DNA of 64,000 nucleotides, from assembly GCA_012976225.1 (NCBI GenBank), contig JAAVVG010000006.1, forward strand, positions 248,001-312,000, read 5' to 3'. The notes under the pieces were generated by a model. It did no database searches and was not told the origin of the DNA. It was given only the letters and a program-made list of their open reading frames with translations. The DNA comes from Golubevia sp. BC0850 (lineage: Eukaryota > Basidiomycota > Exobasidiomycetes > Golubeviales > Golubeviaceae). Below are positions 44,586-54,239 of this stretch, in pieces (positions within the stretch are counted from its first letter, which is position 1; each line of letters starts with the position of its first letter). A program made the position numbers and the translations under genes.

Positions 44586-45869
44586 TTAATCCTGTCTTGA
44601 ACGTAGAGTACGTTCAATAACTTTATCAGGGGTGCTGTTGAAGAGCAAGAAACCCAGAAGGTGGGTCAGCTAAACCGATACAGCAACTCGAACTTCAAGA
44701 TTTTCCAAAAACACTCACATAATTCTAACAATAGCTCCCCAACCAGAAAGTGCATCTCTCTCCAAAGCTCCGAGAAGTGTTTGAGAAATCGTTTCAAAAA
44801 GATCTTCTGGTTCCTGTTTTTGGTTTGAAGGAAGAATGGAGGAGGGGGGTATGGGAATCAGTCATGTTCAAAACTTCTTTGCGATGGATCAGATCTGTTT
44901 TTGAGGTCTTTGATATATCAGTAACGATTGATTGGAACTTGAAGAGGAGAGATAAGAGAGAAAACGAGAACAGCTAGGAAGGGAGGGTCGATCTTCTCCA
45001 CCACCAAAGCAAAGTTCAGCTTCTTGATGACGGAGCTCGGTAAGAACCCTCTGTGAAATAGCCATATACTTTCTAGAGACACTCGAAAGACCTATCTGCA
45101 AAGCCACTTTCCCCCAAAGAAGTTACGATCAAGTAGGGCTCCGAAGGGGCCGCCTCACCGCTTCCTCTCTCCTACTGATCTCAATTGCCACACCTGCCTC
45201 CTAGCTACTCTCCATATCCTCCTGTCTCACAACCCTGACGTATCCCCAGTAGCTATATATCAATCACATCCACTATTCGACGACTCACCAAATCAGGTTC
45301 CCACAAACCCTCAGCCATACCAAAGAGCTTATCACTAGCAGTTCCAGACACCACAAAGTCCTCAGCGAAATTCAGACAACCAATCAAATCCGTGGCAGCG
45401 ATGAAAGGTTCATTTTCTGAAGACAAACCTGCGATTACAGGTTCAATGAAATAAGGACCGAACCTTAGAGGAAGAAGGGAAAGGGATCAGATTCCGTTGC
45501 ATCCTGATTCTTCCAACCTTTCATCCTCCTACCTTTGCAATTGCATCTGTAACTAAGTGATTGTGAAACTCACCTCTTCTCATAAAGAGTAGAACTAACT
45601 AAATGAGCAAAAGTCTTTGGTTCAATAGTTCTTTCCTCCTTCATTTTATACATGTTGATCCTATATCTGAACCTTTCTCTTAAGGTATCAACATCTGATG
45701 CTAGACCTGGTAAACCAATGAAAGTCTTATCTGTTACTGAGAAAACTTTATCGAAATTACAGGCTACTGTTAAGGCTTGATTTCCTAAACGTAGGTCTGA
45801 AGCGATTGCGACGCAATTCTTTCCTCTCATTGCAATCACTGATCCTCCATTGTATTCCATTATCGACAT
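44586..45869 (-). CDS. PUP3: 20S proteasome subunit beta 3
   Basis: Four exons (45574-45869, 45289-45463, 44719-44813, 44586-44634) give 204 aa, the normal beta3 length. It begins MSIMEYNGGSVIAMRGKNCV without a propeptide or catalytic Thr, then ASDLRLGNQAL, IGLPGLASDVDTLRERFRYR, GPYFIEPVIAGL, ATDLIGCLNFAEDFVVSGTA, GMAEGLWEPDL, ALSGWGAIVRI and ITPDKVIERTLRSRQD, all characteristic of beta3. The subunit lies in the inner ring of the core particle and is structural. Intron 3 is about 475 nt, long for the window; it contains short ORFs on both strands but nothing recognisable. Confidence 0.95.
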
Positions 45870-46312
45870 CTTGAATCAGTTGTTGCTATTGAAGATGAGA
45901 CTAGAGTCTGGATTTGAAGGGGAAAGGAGTGCGAGGAGAATAATTGGAAGAGAGATAAAGGAAGCTGAAGCTGAAGCGTTGTGGGTGTGGATGAGGTGGA
46001 AGCCGATCAGAGAGAGAGCTCGAAGTCGAGAACATCTTCTCCAGCTTCAATTCCACCCAAATAGACAACTTTTTTCATTTCCTTGGTTTAGATTTTAGGG
46101 TCTTACTAACATTAACCAACTCCGCTTTCCCTCTTTGATTGATCCTGAACAGTGACCCCTCTCTCTCTCTCTCTCTTGGCTTTCTTTCCCCTTCCACCCC
46201 CTGTCCCCTCATCTCCTCATCGCTTCATCCTCCAATCTAGCTAGTTTCTGGAAGACAACTCAATACAAGACAGAATCTCACAACTTCATTCTTCACAAAC
46301 TAATATCTAGCC
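45870..46312. other. Divergent promoter region, PUP3 / Gag-like ORF
   Basis: CT-rich from about 46150 to 46210, with no evident coding frame. It probably holds the promoters of both genes. Confidence 0.4.
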
Positions 46313-47179
46313 ATGTCCAAGAAGTTTCTCTCCTCAATCCTCTTCGCAGATCCAACAACCAAGTTAAAAAGAGATCCAGTCTACTTTGGATTCAATCGTT
46401 CAGATGCAATTCAATCAGGTTATTCATGGACAGAAGACAATGAGTTCGAACATACCACTTATTCAACCAACCTTCAGAAAGCGATTCAGAAAATCGAGTC
46501 CTGGTCAGAGAAAGAGAAGTTCGGAGATGAAGGATCCAAAGGAATAGATTATCAAGAATGGATTTATCAACTTGAAACTTTGTTATATGATTTACCTTTA
46601 GCTTTTGATTTGATTACAAACACCAAATCAGAGTATCAGAAACTTGTATCGGAAAATGAATTAACAAGTGGATTGGATTTACGTTTAAGAAAATTGGTTT
46701 ATGAATCTTTAGCAAAGAACATCAAAAGGAGATTACATGTTGAAAGTAAGCTTAATTCGAAGTTGAGAGGTGAAGGTGGAATTCATTTAGCTTCTGGACT
46801 TTTCAAATGGGCTAGAATTTCTTGTCGAAATCATTACCAAGAAGAAAGTCAAAGACTTGCGGATCAGATTAACAACTATGACATGAAGTCTGGTCAACTA
46901 GTCTCTTCAGTATTGGATGAGTTCTTAACTTTATCTATGAGAACCAAGCCTTCACCTTTCATGATTTACGTCAATCTGATGAGTTGTTTGGAACCAGTTG
47001 GGGCTTTAAATGAGATTCTGCCGCTTCTGAAGATCAAAATTGAATCCGTCAAGGAGAAGAAGTTGAAAGAAGAAGATTTATGGTATTTTATTGCTAGACT
47101 GAGGAATTCTATCAATGGACATGAGATCAGAGTTGGGAGTTCTGAATGTAGAGATATCACTCAAAGAGTCATTTTCTGA
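46313..47179 (+). CDS. 288-aa uncharacterised protein with Gag-like features
   Basis: An intronless ATG-to-stop frame. The helical layout (YQEWIYQLETLLYDLP, then GLFKWARISCRNHYQEE, a long central helix region and MIYVNLMSCLEPVGALNEIL) recalls the Gag region of Ty1/copia-type retroelements, where a tryptophan-rich start is followed by a spacer and helical domain. No zinc knuckle, protease, polymerase or terminal repeat was seen nearby, so if it is element-derived it is an isolated fragment or a domesticated copy. It could equally be a host gene of unknown family. The frame itself looks whole. The assignment is inference from sequence pattern only. Confidence 0.5.
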   Translation: MSKKFLSSILFADPTTKLKRDPVYFGFNRSDAIQSGYSWTEDNEFEHTTYSTNLQKAIQKIESWSEKEKFGDEGSKGIDYQEWIYQLETLLYDLPLAFDLITNTKSEYQKLVSENELTSGLDLRLRKLVYESLAKNIKRRLHVESKLNSKLRGEGGIHLASGLFKWARISCRNHYQEESQRLADQINNYDMKSGQLVSSVLDEFLTLSMRTKPSPFMIYVNLMSCLEPVGALNEILPLLKIKIESVKEKKLKEEDLWYFIARLRNSINGHEIRVGSSECRDITQRVIF

Positions 47180-49260
47180 ATAATCTAGAAGAGAAAATGG
47201 AAACACATCCTGTCAAGAAGGTTTGGAAGCTATAAACAAGGTCAATGACGTTTGACATCCCATCAAAGGAAACGGGGAGGACTGGCTGCCACGAGTTTTT
47301 CTCTTTCGTCTTCGTCAAGAGTGCCTCTCCTCCCTGTAATGATTCTCTTACTGATTTTGAATGATTCCTTTGAGTTTCGACTTGATTCTTCGACAGGAGA
47401 AGGCTCTTTACGGTGTTAAAAAAGGTTGACGACCTCCTTCGAGAAGTTGTTCTGTTCTCTCCCAGGTTATGATCTCCATATAATGTTGACACCGCATGAT
47501 TTTTCTAAAAACAAGTACACAATTGCGAGAAGGGGACTTCTTTGAGAGGGAGGGAGATTCTGCTTTCCACTCGAGCTCCTGACTTCAGTAGTCTTACCAA
47601 ATCAACCCCCCCCCATCCAGCCACCTCATCTCGAAGATCTCGAAAGGCGAGGGGATCGAAGATCAAATCCAAGACTTGATTTCGATCCAGTTCGAGATCT
47701 TTGGTCTATTTGCCAAGTGCTTTTACTGAGCACGTCGGACTTATCCTAAGAGAAAGAGGTTAGAAGCTGGGAGAGAGAGCATCGAGTTGGTCTAGATTAT
47801 CGTTCTCGGGAACTTGGTTCCCTTCTTCCATCTTGTTTTGAGAAGTTCTGAGTGACCACAGCTTCAAATTAAGATCCTGAGATCATCTTCTGATCGTCTT
47901 CTAAGAAGGCTGTTCTGGTTGATCTTGATTCCTCTTGTGTCTCCTCAGCTCGTGGCAAAAAGTCTCGTCAAGCCTGACCCTACCAGGCTCGACACGGCTC
48001 CCTCACAAAGAGATTAAGCGTATAGGTTCTAGTCCAGCCTCTTAAAAGAGATCCCAAAGGTCAGAGACTGAGCTGCGAGAGCCAAAGAGATGGTAGCTGG
48101 AGTGCACTCCGTGTCTCCATCTTTCCTCACCTCATCCTCACGTCAACCCGAATCTTGGAGGAGCTGACATCATACCTTCTCATTCTTCCACAATCTCATG
48201 AGTCCTAGTCGAAGATACAACCCTCTCGTCCCCGTCTCTCTTCTCACATCTCCCCTCCCAGCTTCTGACGTCTCCCCATCTCTGTACTGTATGTACTCAC
48301 TACTCACTCGTTTCATTTCCTTGTCGACTCTTTCTCCCTTCGCACTCTTCCTGGACTGGCCCCCTCGGCCGCAAAGCTTGGCTCATCCTCTGGCAGCATC
48401 TCTCTTTGATCTCGCAAGCTGCGAAGCTCTGATTGGACAGAAGCGACTCTCGATCTATCTAGCTCCTGCTCTACGAGTTGATCTAGTAGAATATCGCGAT
48501 TGAGGTGTTCAAGGAAGAGAGAAGAGAGAAGTTGCTCTATCAACATTCTAGCCAGCTTTCCATCTTGAAGCTGCTACCTCTTGTTCGTCTCTGGCTTCTG
48601 GAATTGCCCAATTGAGGTAGGTCACTGTGAAACTGAGATTGACGGTAGATGAATTGAATTGAATCAAGGAGGAAGCATTCAAAGTTGAGCACATAGCGAT
48701 TGGTGCCATTGGGTCAAGAAGTGAAGATTCCTGGTAATCTGGTCTCTTCTGAACCATCACCGCTCAATTCGATTCCCCTGGCTCTCTTCTTTAAAAGGTG
48801 AAGTAACAATGGAAAATTCATCAAGTAATCCTCTGGAATTCTTTCAAGCAGAAGAACCTTGGTGAGTAAAGAGGACGAGAGCGCCTTTACTTCCACTCTG
48901 ATTCGTCAGAGATTGATTGCTTCACTGCTTCGTCTATCCTCTTGCTCATTCTCTCTTCAACATTTTGGCTTGCTTTACCTTCGAATTTTAGTCGGTACCA
49001 ACAGATTACCTTTCGACGAGGCTTTGAATTGACTGGCCGCAAAAAATTGACTTCATCCTCTCTTGCTTTCGTACCAAGAACCCTCGGGAAGGTTCATCTC
49101 GGACTGTCGTCTGAAAAAGAGGTAAGCGAGTCCAACGAATTTCAGAACTTTGATGTGTTTTGATTTCAAAACGTTGAGCTTACTCCTTTTGGTTCCATCT
49201 CCTTCCGACCAAATTTGAGGTTCGAGGTTCCATCATTTCAGATCACCTTTCCGTCGTCAT
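47180..49260. other. Gene-poor interval with a long hairpin and an ORF relic
   Basis: No confident gene. A minus-strand frame at 48548-48760 (begins MVQKRPDYQESSLLD, contains SLIQFNSSTVNLSFTVTYLN) has coding-like composition and a neighbouring frame (48714-48896) with LTKVLLLERIPEDYLMNF, possibly pieces of one decayed protein. A C run lies at about 47607-47615. The hairpin at 47635-47700 is listed separately. Confidence 0.3.
47635..47700. repeat. Imperfect 66-nt inverted repeat (hairpin)
   Basis: The outer arms AGATCTCGAA (47635-47644) and TTCGAGATCT (47691-47700) are perfectly complementary. Inside, GATCGAA pairs with TTCGATC and ATCAA with TTGAT, leaving one bulged base and a 9-nt loop. 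About 22 bp of stem forms with an asymmetric internal loop. Confidence 0.75.
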
Positions 49261-50760
49261 GGATCAAGGAATCATCGTATCTGAAGAGGTGCCAACGAAG
49301 CTAGATTCTCTCTTGGACGACGTCATTCCTCCAATCGTCGAAGAGATCAGGAGTTGGGCGGAGGAAGAAGAGGTTGGGCCAGTTTGGGAGGAGAGGAGAG
49401 CAGAGAACAGAAGGTGAGTCATTGAAAATCTGCCCTTCTCCCTGTTTGCGAGCTCACCTTTTCTTCCACTTGGATTTTTCGATCAGATAAAGAGACTTGG
49501 CCCTCGCTGCTCTGGCTAGGAGCTCCAAGTCCAGATACAATTGTTGGCTCTCATCTTCTTCAGACGGTTACTCTCTCGATGATCAATGTTCACTGCCTCT
49601 ACGATCTCCTGGCAAGAGATCTCCTAGAAGGTTCCTTTGTCAAGAGCCTCAATGTCGTTCCTCTTCCAGAAGATGTTTCGCCAGAGAACTACGCTTCCTT
49701 CGAAGAGCTCTGGGGACAACTCGAGATCACTGTTGGACGGGAAGCTACTCAGAAAGAAGCAGAAGGTATTTTTCTTGGATTTATTCTTGAGAAGTGCCGA
49801 AACCTTCAGACCCTAAATCTAAGCGGCAGCATCTTCCGCTTTCCTCTGACAGACCAGACTGGGATTCCATTCGACTTCCTGACACACTCACTCAAGAGAC
49901 TGTTTCTGAGAGGCTGCGAGGATCCAAAAATATGATGAAAGTTCAGAACATGATCTGGATCCTAGTCTACTGCCCTCATCTACGTCAAGCTTCACTCTGT
50001 TTCACTTTGACGCTGGATGGTTACAATTTTCTTCTGGAGAATTCCGACACTTTCAACGGTTTATCGCAAATCAGGCAGCTTGCATTAAGAGCTATGCTTA
50101 TTTGGGATGATGGTTCTGTCAACAACAGAGGATGATTAGGGAGAAAGTGGAGCAAAGAATCGGTGGGAGGAAACCTGGAGACCACAGCATGTTACCACAT
50201 CCTGAAGGTTACCAATTCTCTCGATCCCCTGGAACTAGTCATTGGAGACGCCTTCATTTCATCAGGAGAAGTGTCAGGAGCAGATGTCACAACGGAATGT
50301 CTCTCAAGTCTCTCCAACTCTTGTTCTTCGATCAAATACCTTCGCCTCATCGACCTCCTTCCCACGCAATTCAGCAAGTCGGATCTTTCAATCTTTACAA
50401 ATCTAAAGATCTCGAGTCTGGATCGTCTAATGCTGAGGGAGATGAAGACCGGAAAGCTAGATTCCTCGCTGTCAAGCATCGAGATTTTACGTCTTCCATT
50501 CTACATATTCGAAGAATCTCAACCCAGGGCTGACGACTTCGAAGAAGAGAGGCTTCTATCAGATGTTATTTCAAAAGTGATTCTACCAAACTCATCAGAA
50601 ATGGTACTTCCTTCTAAGCCAATCGGTGTCCAGAATTTAATTTGACTCGAACTTCTAGACCTTCCGACAATCCGATCTGCCAATCTCTCATTTCTTGCAA
50701 TTCCTTTCCATTCCAATTTCTGAAGATCTTGTCAGAGATTTTGAGACCTTACAAATCAAG
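49261..50760 (+). pseudogene. Decayed F-box/LRR-type gene
   Basis: The ATG at 49261 opens MDQGIIVSEEVPTKLDSLL and VIPPIVEEIRSWAEEEE, and a GTGAGT donor follows. Downstream the plus strand shows leucine-rich coding segments in changing frames: SFVKSLNVVPLPEDV and ILEKCRNLQTLNLSG (frame of 49579), then MIWILVYCPHLRQASL (frame of 49794), a TGA at 50133-50135, then SIKYLRLIDLLPTQFSKSDL and SLDRLMLREMKTGKLDSSLS to a TGA at 50643-50645, after which LELLDLPTIRSANLSFL and FLSIPISEDLVRDFETLQ continue in two frames. A frame change falls in an A run near 49930. F-box/LRR proteins are SCF ubiquitin-ligase adaptors. At least three or four lesions make this a pseudogene unless the assembly has indel errors. 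Confidence 0.6.
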
Positions 50761-50788
50761 CTCCGATGGGAGCAAACAGATGCCGGCA

Positions 50789-51307
50789 TCTCACTCAGGT
50801 CACCCAACTGTTTCAGCAGAAGAAAAGAAGATGATGACGCCAAAGGACGAAACTCTTGCAGATACATACAACGCAAAATGGCAGCACAGCTCATCTTCGA
50901 GCTATTATCCCTACGCTCCTCCTCCTGAAAACCCGACAAACTACGAGCTTCCAAACGCAACTTTCTCCATTGCTCCTCCTTCAGATTCGTCCAGTCCCGA
51001 ACTTTCACTACGTTGAAAATATCAAGAGCTTCCAGGCTCCCAGCCGTGCAATTCAATCCTCCTTTCTTTCCAACCCGATTCCCAGTTCCCACTCTCCAAG
51101 ATCCCAGCCGCCTCATCTCGGTGTTCTTCTCAATCCCCGAGCAACTTGATTTGCGAGCTGCGAGACATCTCTCGATTGCTCCTAGCTCAGTCTATCAACA
51201 GCACGACTTGGAAGATCGAAGAAGAAATTGATGAGGAACTCAAAGACGCGACGAGCTCATTCCACCTGACTCGCCTTGATTGTTCTTTCCTTTCTTCAAA
51301 GAAATAG
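50789..51307 (+). other. Coding-like frame interrupted by one TGA
   Basis: One frame runs MPASHSGHPTVSAEEKKMMT ... ENPTNYELPNATFSIAPPSD to a TGA at 51014-51016, then continues without further stops through LICELRDISRLLLAQSINS and EEEIDEELKDATSSFHLTRL to a TAG at 51305-51307. The second part looks clearly coding. No intron that removes the TGA was found. It may be the C-terminal part of the preceding decayed gene, or a separate small pseudogene. No family recognised. Confidence 0.3.
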
Positions 51308-52342
51308 AAGTCCTTGAATGACAGCTGAAGACACTTGGAACAGTTAAGAGAACATGTCACAGCATGGAATCGAATTCTGTACTTTGTCTTCCTGACCTTC
51401 CACCTCGGCGGCTGCTGATTCATCCCCCCGCCTTTTGACCAAGTACACCAACCACAACACCCAGCAATTCTGAAAAGAAAGAATTCGGCTATGAAGTCCA
51501 TCCGAAGAAGAAGGTAAGGCTCCAAGGTCAGGACCGCCTGACAATTGGAGTGGTCTCTTCTTCCCTCGCTCGCTCCTCACCTTCCCTCCCCGCAGCAATC
51601 TCATTCTCTTTAGCATCGAGACCAAGCTTCATCTGCCGCATGCATATGTCTCAGCTGGAGAGGTGTAGTCTCTTCTCTCTCTCTCTCTCTCTCTCTCCAC
51701 CTTCTTTCTCTTTCCAGCACTCGATCTCAGGCAGCGCTGGCAGCTCTCGATTCCCCTTTCACTGCTGAAAGCCTTCTTGTCTCCTCCTAGTTCATCACAT
51801 TTCCATTTCGAACCTGCCATGCTTCCTCCTAGCCTTGCAGCGTTCTCTACTATCTCAGCTCCTTTAAGTTATTCCCGGTATCAAATCGTTGATAAGTATC
51901 TAGAGTCTTGAGACGACTTCCGCTTGGTGATTTCAACAGTTCTGACGACGGACTCTGATTCCATCTTCGAGCTCTCCTGAAAATAAAATATCTGTTGAGC
52001 TCATCCCCCGGATCCCTTTTCCTCTGACTTCAACTCAATCTTAAGACCTAAAAGGCAAAACATCATCAAAAGGTCGAAGCCAACCGGCGATCTTGTGCAG
52101 CGGAGCTCACTATCAAGGCAAACAAAATGACAGTCGGCACAGAGGGGGGCAGTACGTGCAGTTGAACTCGAAATTCTTCGGAAGCTCTCTGGAATTGATT
52201 CAGAAAAAGTGGCCAAATTATATAGTAGATGAATAAATTAACAAGTCGAAACATTAAAGAGACGGGTGTATAAGATGGAATGAAAGAAAGACGTAAAATT
52301 AGGTAAATTTGGAAAGAAGGATCGAGAACTGAGCAAAAAATT
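51308..52342. other. Intergenic between pseudogene tract and SDR gene
   Basis: A (CT)n run at about 51674-51697 and low-complexity pyrimidine patches. No supported gene. Confidence 0.4.
51674..51697. repeat. (CT)n microsatellite
   Basis: An uninterrupted run of about ten CT units. Confidence 0.85.
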
Positions 52343-53562
52343 TCAATTCTTCATCCTGGCTGCGATTTGTTCTTCAGCCCAATTGAACCAATCGTCTTGA
52401 ACCTTTGGATTACTGGCTACTGATTTGGCTTTACCGACTCTAGCCCATGCCGTGAGGTAAGTGCCACTAAACTTAGAAGCGTCCTCAGAAGTAGCTGCAT
52501 AAAGCTGAAAGAGAATCGAGAAAGAGAAGAAAGCAAGTTTTAAAAACTCTAAGTCAGCGGCCAGTCTTTCTCAAAAGTTCATTGCCGACTTTAAACATCT
52601 CACCTGAGTGTACGAGCCCATTTCACTAGGATACAAAAAGATAGGTCCGAGAATGTAGTCCCAGAAGAAACCTGAAGCTAGATCAGTCTTTAGACTTCCA
52701 GGATGACAAGAGTTGCTGGGAAGAAGAGAAATGATTTACGGTCAGAAGGTTATCGTAGAAGGAAGGACCGGAAACATGAATTCCAAACTCACAAGACAAT
52801 CCCGTCCTTTCCATACTTTCTGGCCCAAGCATTTGCGTCCAGTATGTTTGCCATCTTTGAATGTCCATACATCTTAAAGTTCCAAAGACGCCAGAATCTC
52901 TTGAGAAAGATATTTTGCATTTCTGGATCTTTGGGATCGAATCCTGAAGAACGTGTATGCAATTCACTTGCCGTAACACAGACTCGAACTGCGTTTTTCT
53001 CTGGAGAAGCTTTGGCGGTCTCTTGGAGAGTTGGAAGTAAGAGCTTGATGAGATAGTGATGACCGATCGCGTTGGTCCCCATTTGAAGATCAAAACCTTG
53101 AACTGTCTTTTCATCCTTTGAACTTGCCATGGTTCCTCCAGAAGCTAGAAGATAGTCAAGTCTAGAAGATAGACTGAAGAAAAGCAAAAGGAGAGAGAAT
53201 CAGTACCTGCGAGGGAGGGGAAACCGAGTGAAGCTCACTCACCCGGTGAACTCCTCTGCTGAAGCCTTTACGCTATTCAAGTCGCTCAGATCGCATCTGA
53301 TGAATTTAACATTTCCGGTACCTCCCTCTGCTTTGACTTCGGCTTCCAACTTCCGACAAGCAGCCTCTCCCTTTGAAGGGGTTCTCGAGAACATGTAAAC
53401 ACTTGCCCCGTGAAACATCAAGTGTCTGACGGTATGTAAACCAATTCCAGCGTTTCCACCAGTTACTAAAGCTACCTTTCCTTCCAGATTAGGCATATCT
53501 TTGGGAAGCCATTTAGGTTTAGGTGGGAAGAGCTTATCCTGAATCGGAGAGAGAGCCAACAT
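52343..53562 (-). CDS. Short-chain dehydrogenase/reductase (retinol-dehydrogenase-like)
   Basis: About four exons from ATG 53562 (MLALSPIQDKLFPPKPKW) to TGA 52343. The Rossmann motif is VALVTGGNAGIG (T-G-x3-G-I-G), followed by RTPSKGEAACRKLEAEV and FIRCDLSDLNSVKASAEEF; the catalytic YGHSK and an upstream Ser in CVTASELH are present, then CHPGSLKTDLASG. The usual NNAG tetrad is replaced by LLASGGTM, which should alter the active-site Asn position. These enzymes interconvert alcohols and ketones with NAD(P)(H). An alternative upstream ATG at 53615 would require a 32-nt intron, too short to be likely, so the later ATG was chosen. The substrate is unknown. Confidence 0.85.
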
Positions 53563-54239
53563 TAGCACGCCTTGATTCTCCTGCGAGATCGATGAAGAAG
53601 AATAGGACTTACCATTTTGATTAGAGAGGAGAAGATGCGAGAGAGGTTTTGAAGATGAGTGCGTTGAGTATCCCTCAATTCAGTGTTCTCCTTTAAGTAC
53701 TTGGTCGGAACAACGCTCTCCGCGAAGGTAGTTCTCCCGACGAGGATCTCTACATAGGCTCTGGGCTTAGGCCTTAGGCATTTGAATCGCCCCACCGAAA
53801 CAATTCCGTGCAGGATACATAGCGCAGCACATCGGAAGAAAAAGAAGCGAAGAATCGTCTCCGATTCTCAGCTCGCGGGCTTAAGCTCGAAGGGAGACGA
53901 CCCTTCCTCCGAATCCCAATCGGTTTCAATTTCAACCCACAACCAAAAGCACAGAATTATCGGCTATTTCAAGAGACAGACAGCTGCCAGCTGGCAGAGA
54001 ACAATCGACAAGGGGAAGGAAATGGACTTGAAATTTCAAGATGAGGTCGAACCTCTTTTCTACACATTGCTCATTGGGTTTTCTCTTCCAGCACTTCTAA
54101 AGCTGCCATAAGCTCCTAGTAGAGCGAGAGAAGAGATTGAGAATGGAAGGTGGAAGAAGGAAGTGAAAAAGTTAGAAAGCGCAGGTCACCGATCACCTGT
54201 GATCCTTCGGATCTATCGTCTCTGATTTGCAACCCAAAC
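53563..54239. other. Intergenic upstream of SDR
   Basis: Promoter region of the SDR gene; a plus-strand frame without ATG (53782-54111) has a basic stretch but no recognised family. Confidence 0.35.

Noticed and set aside
48010-48060. GGTTCTAGTCC looks like a tRNA B box
   Set aside because: The bases around it cannot form a T stem, and no A box or acceptor stem fits.
53581-53615. Upstream ATG of the SDR gene joined by a 32-nt intron
   Set aside because: The intron would be shorter than any other here; the ATG at 53562 needs no intron.
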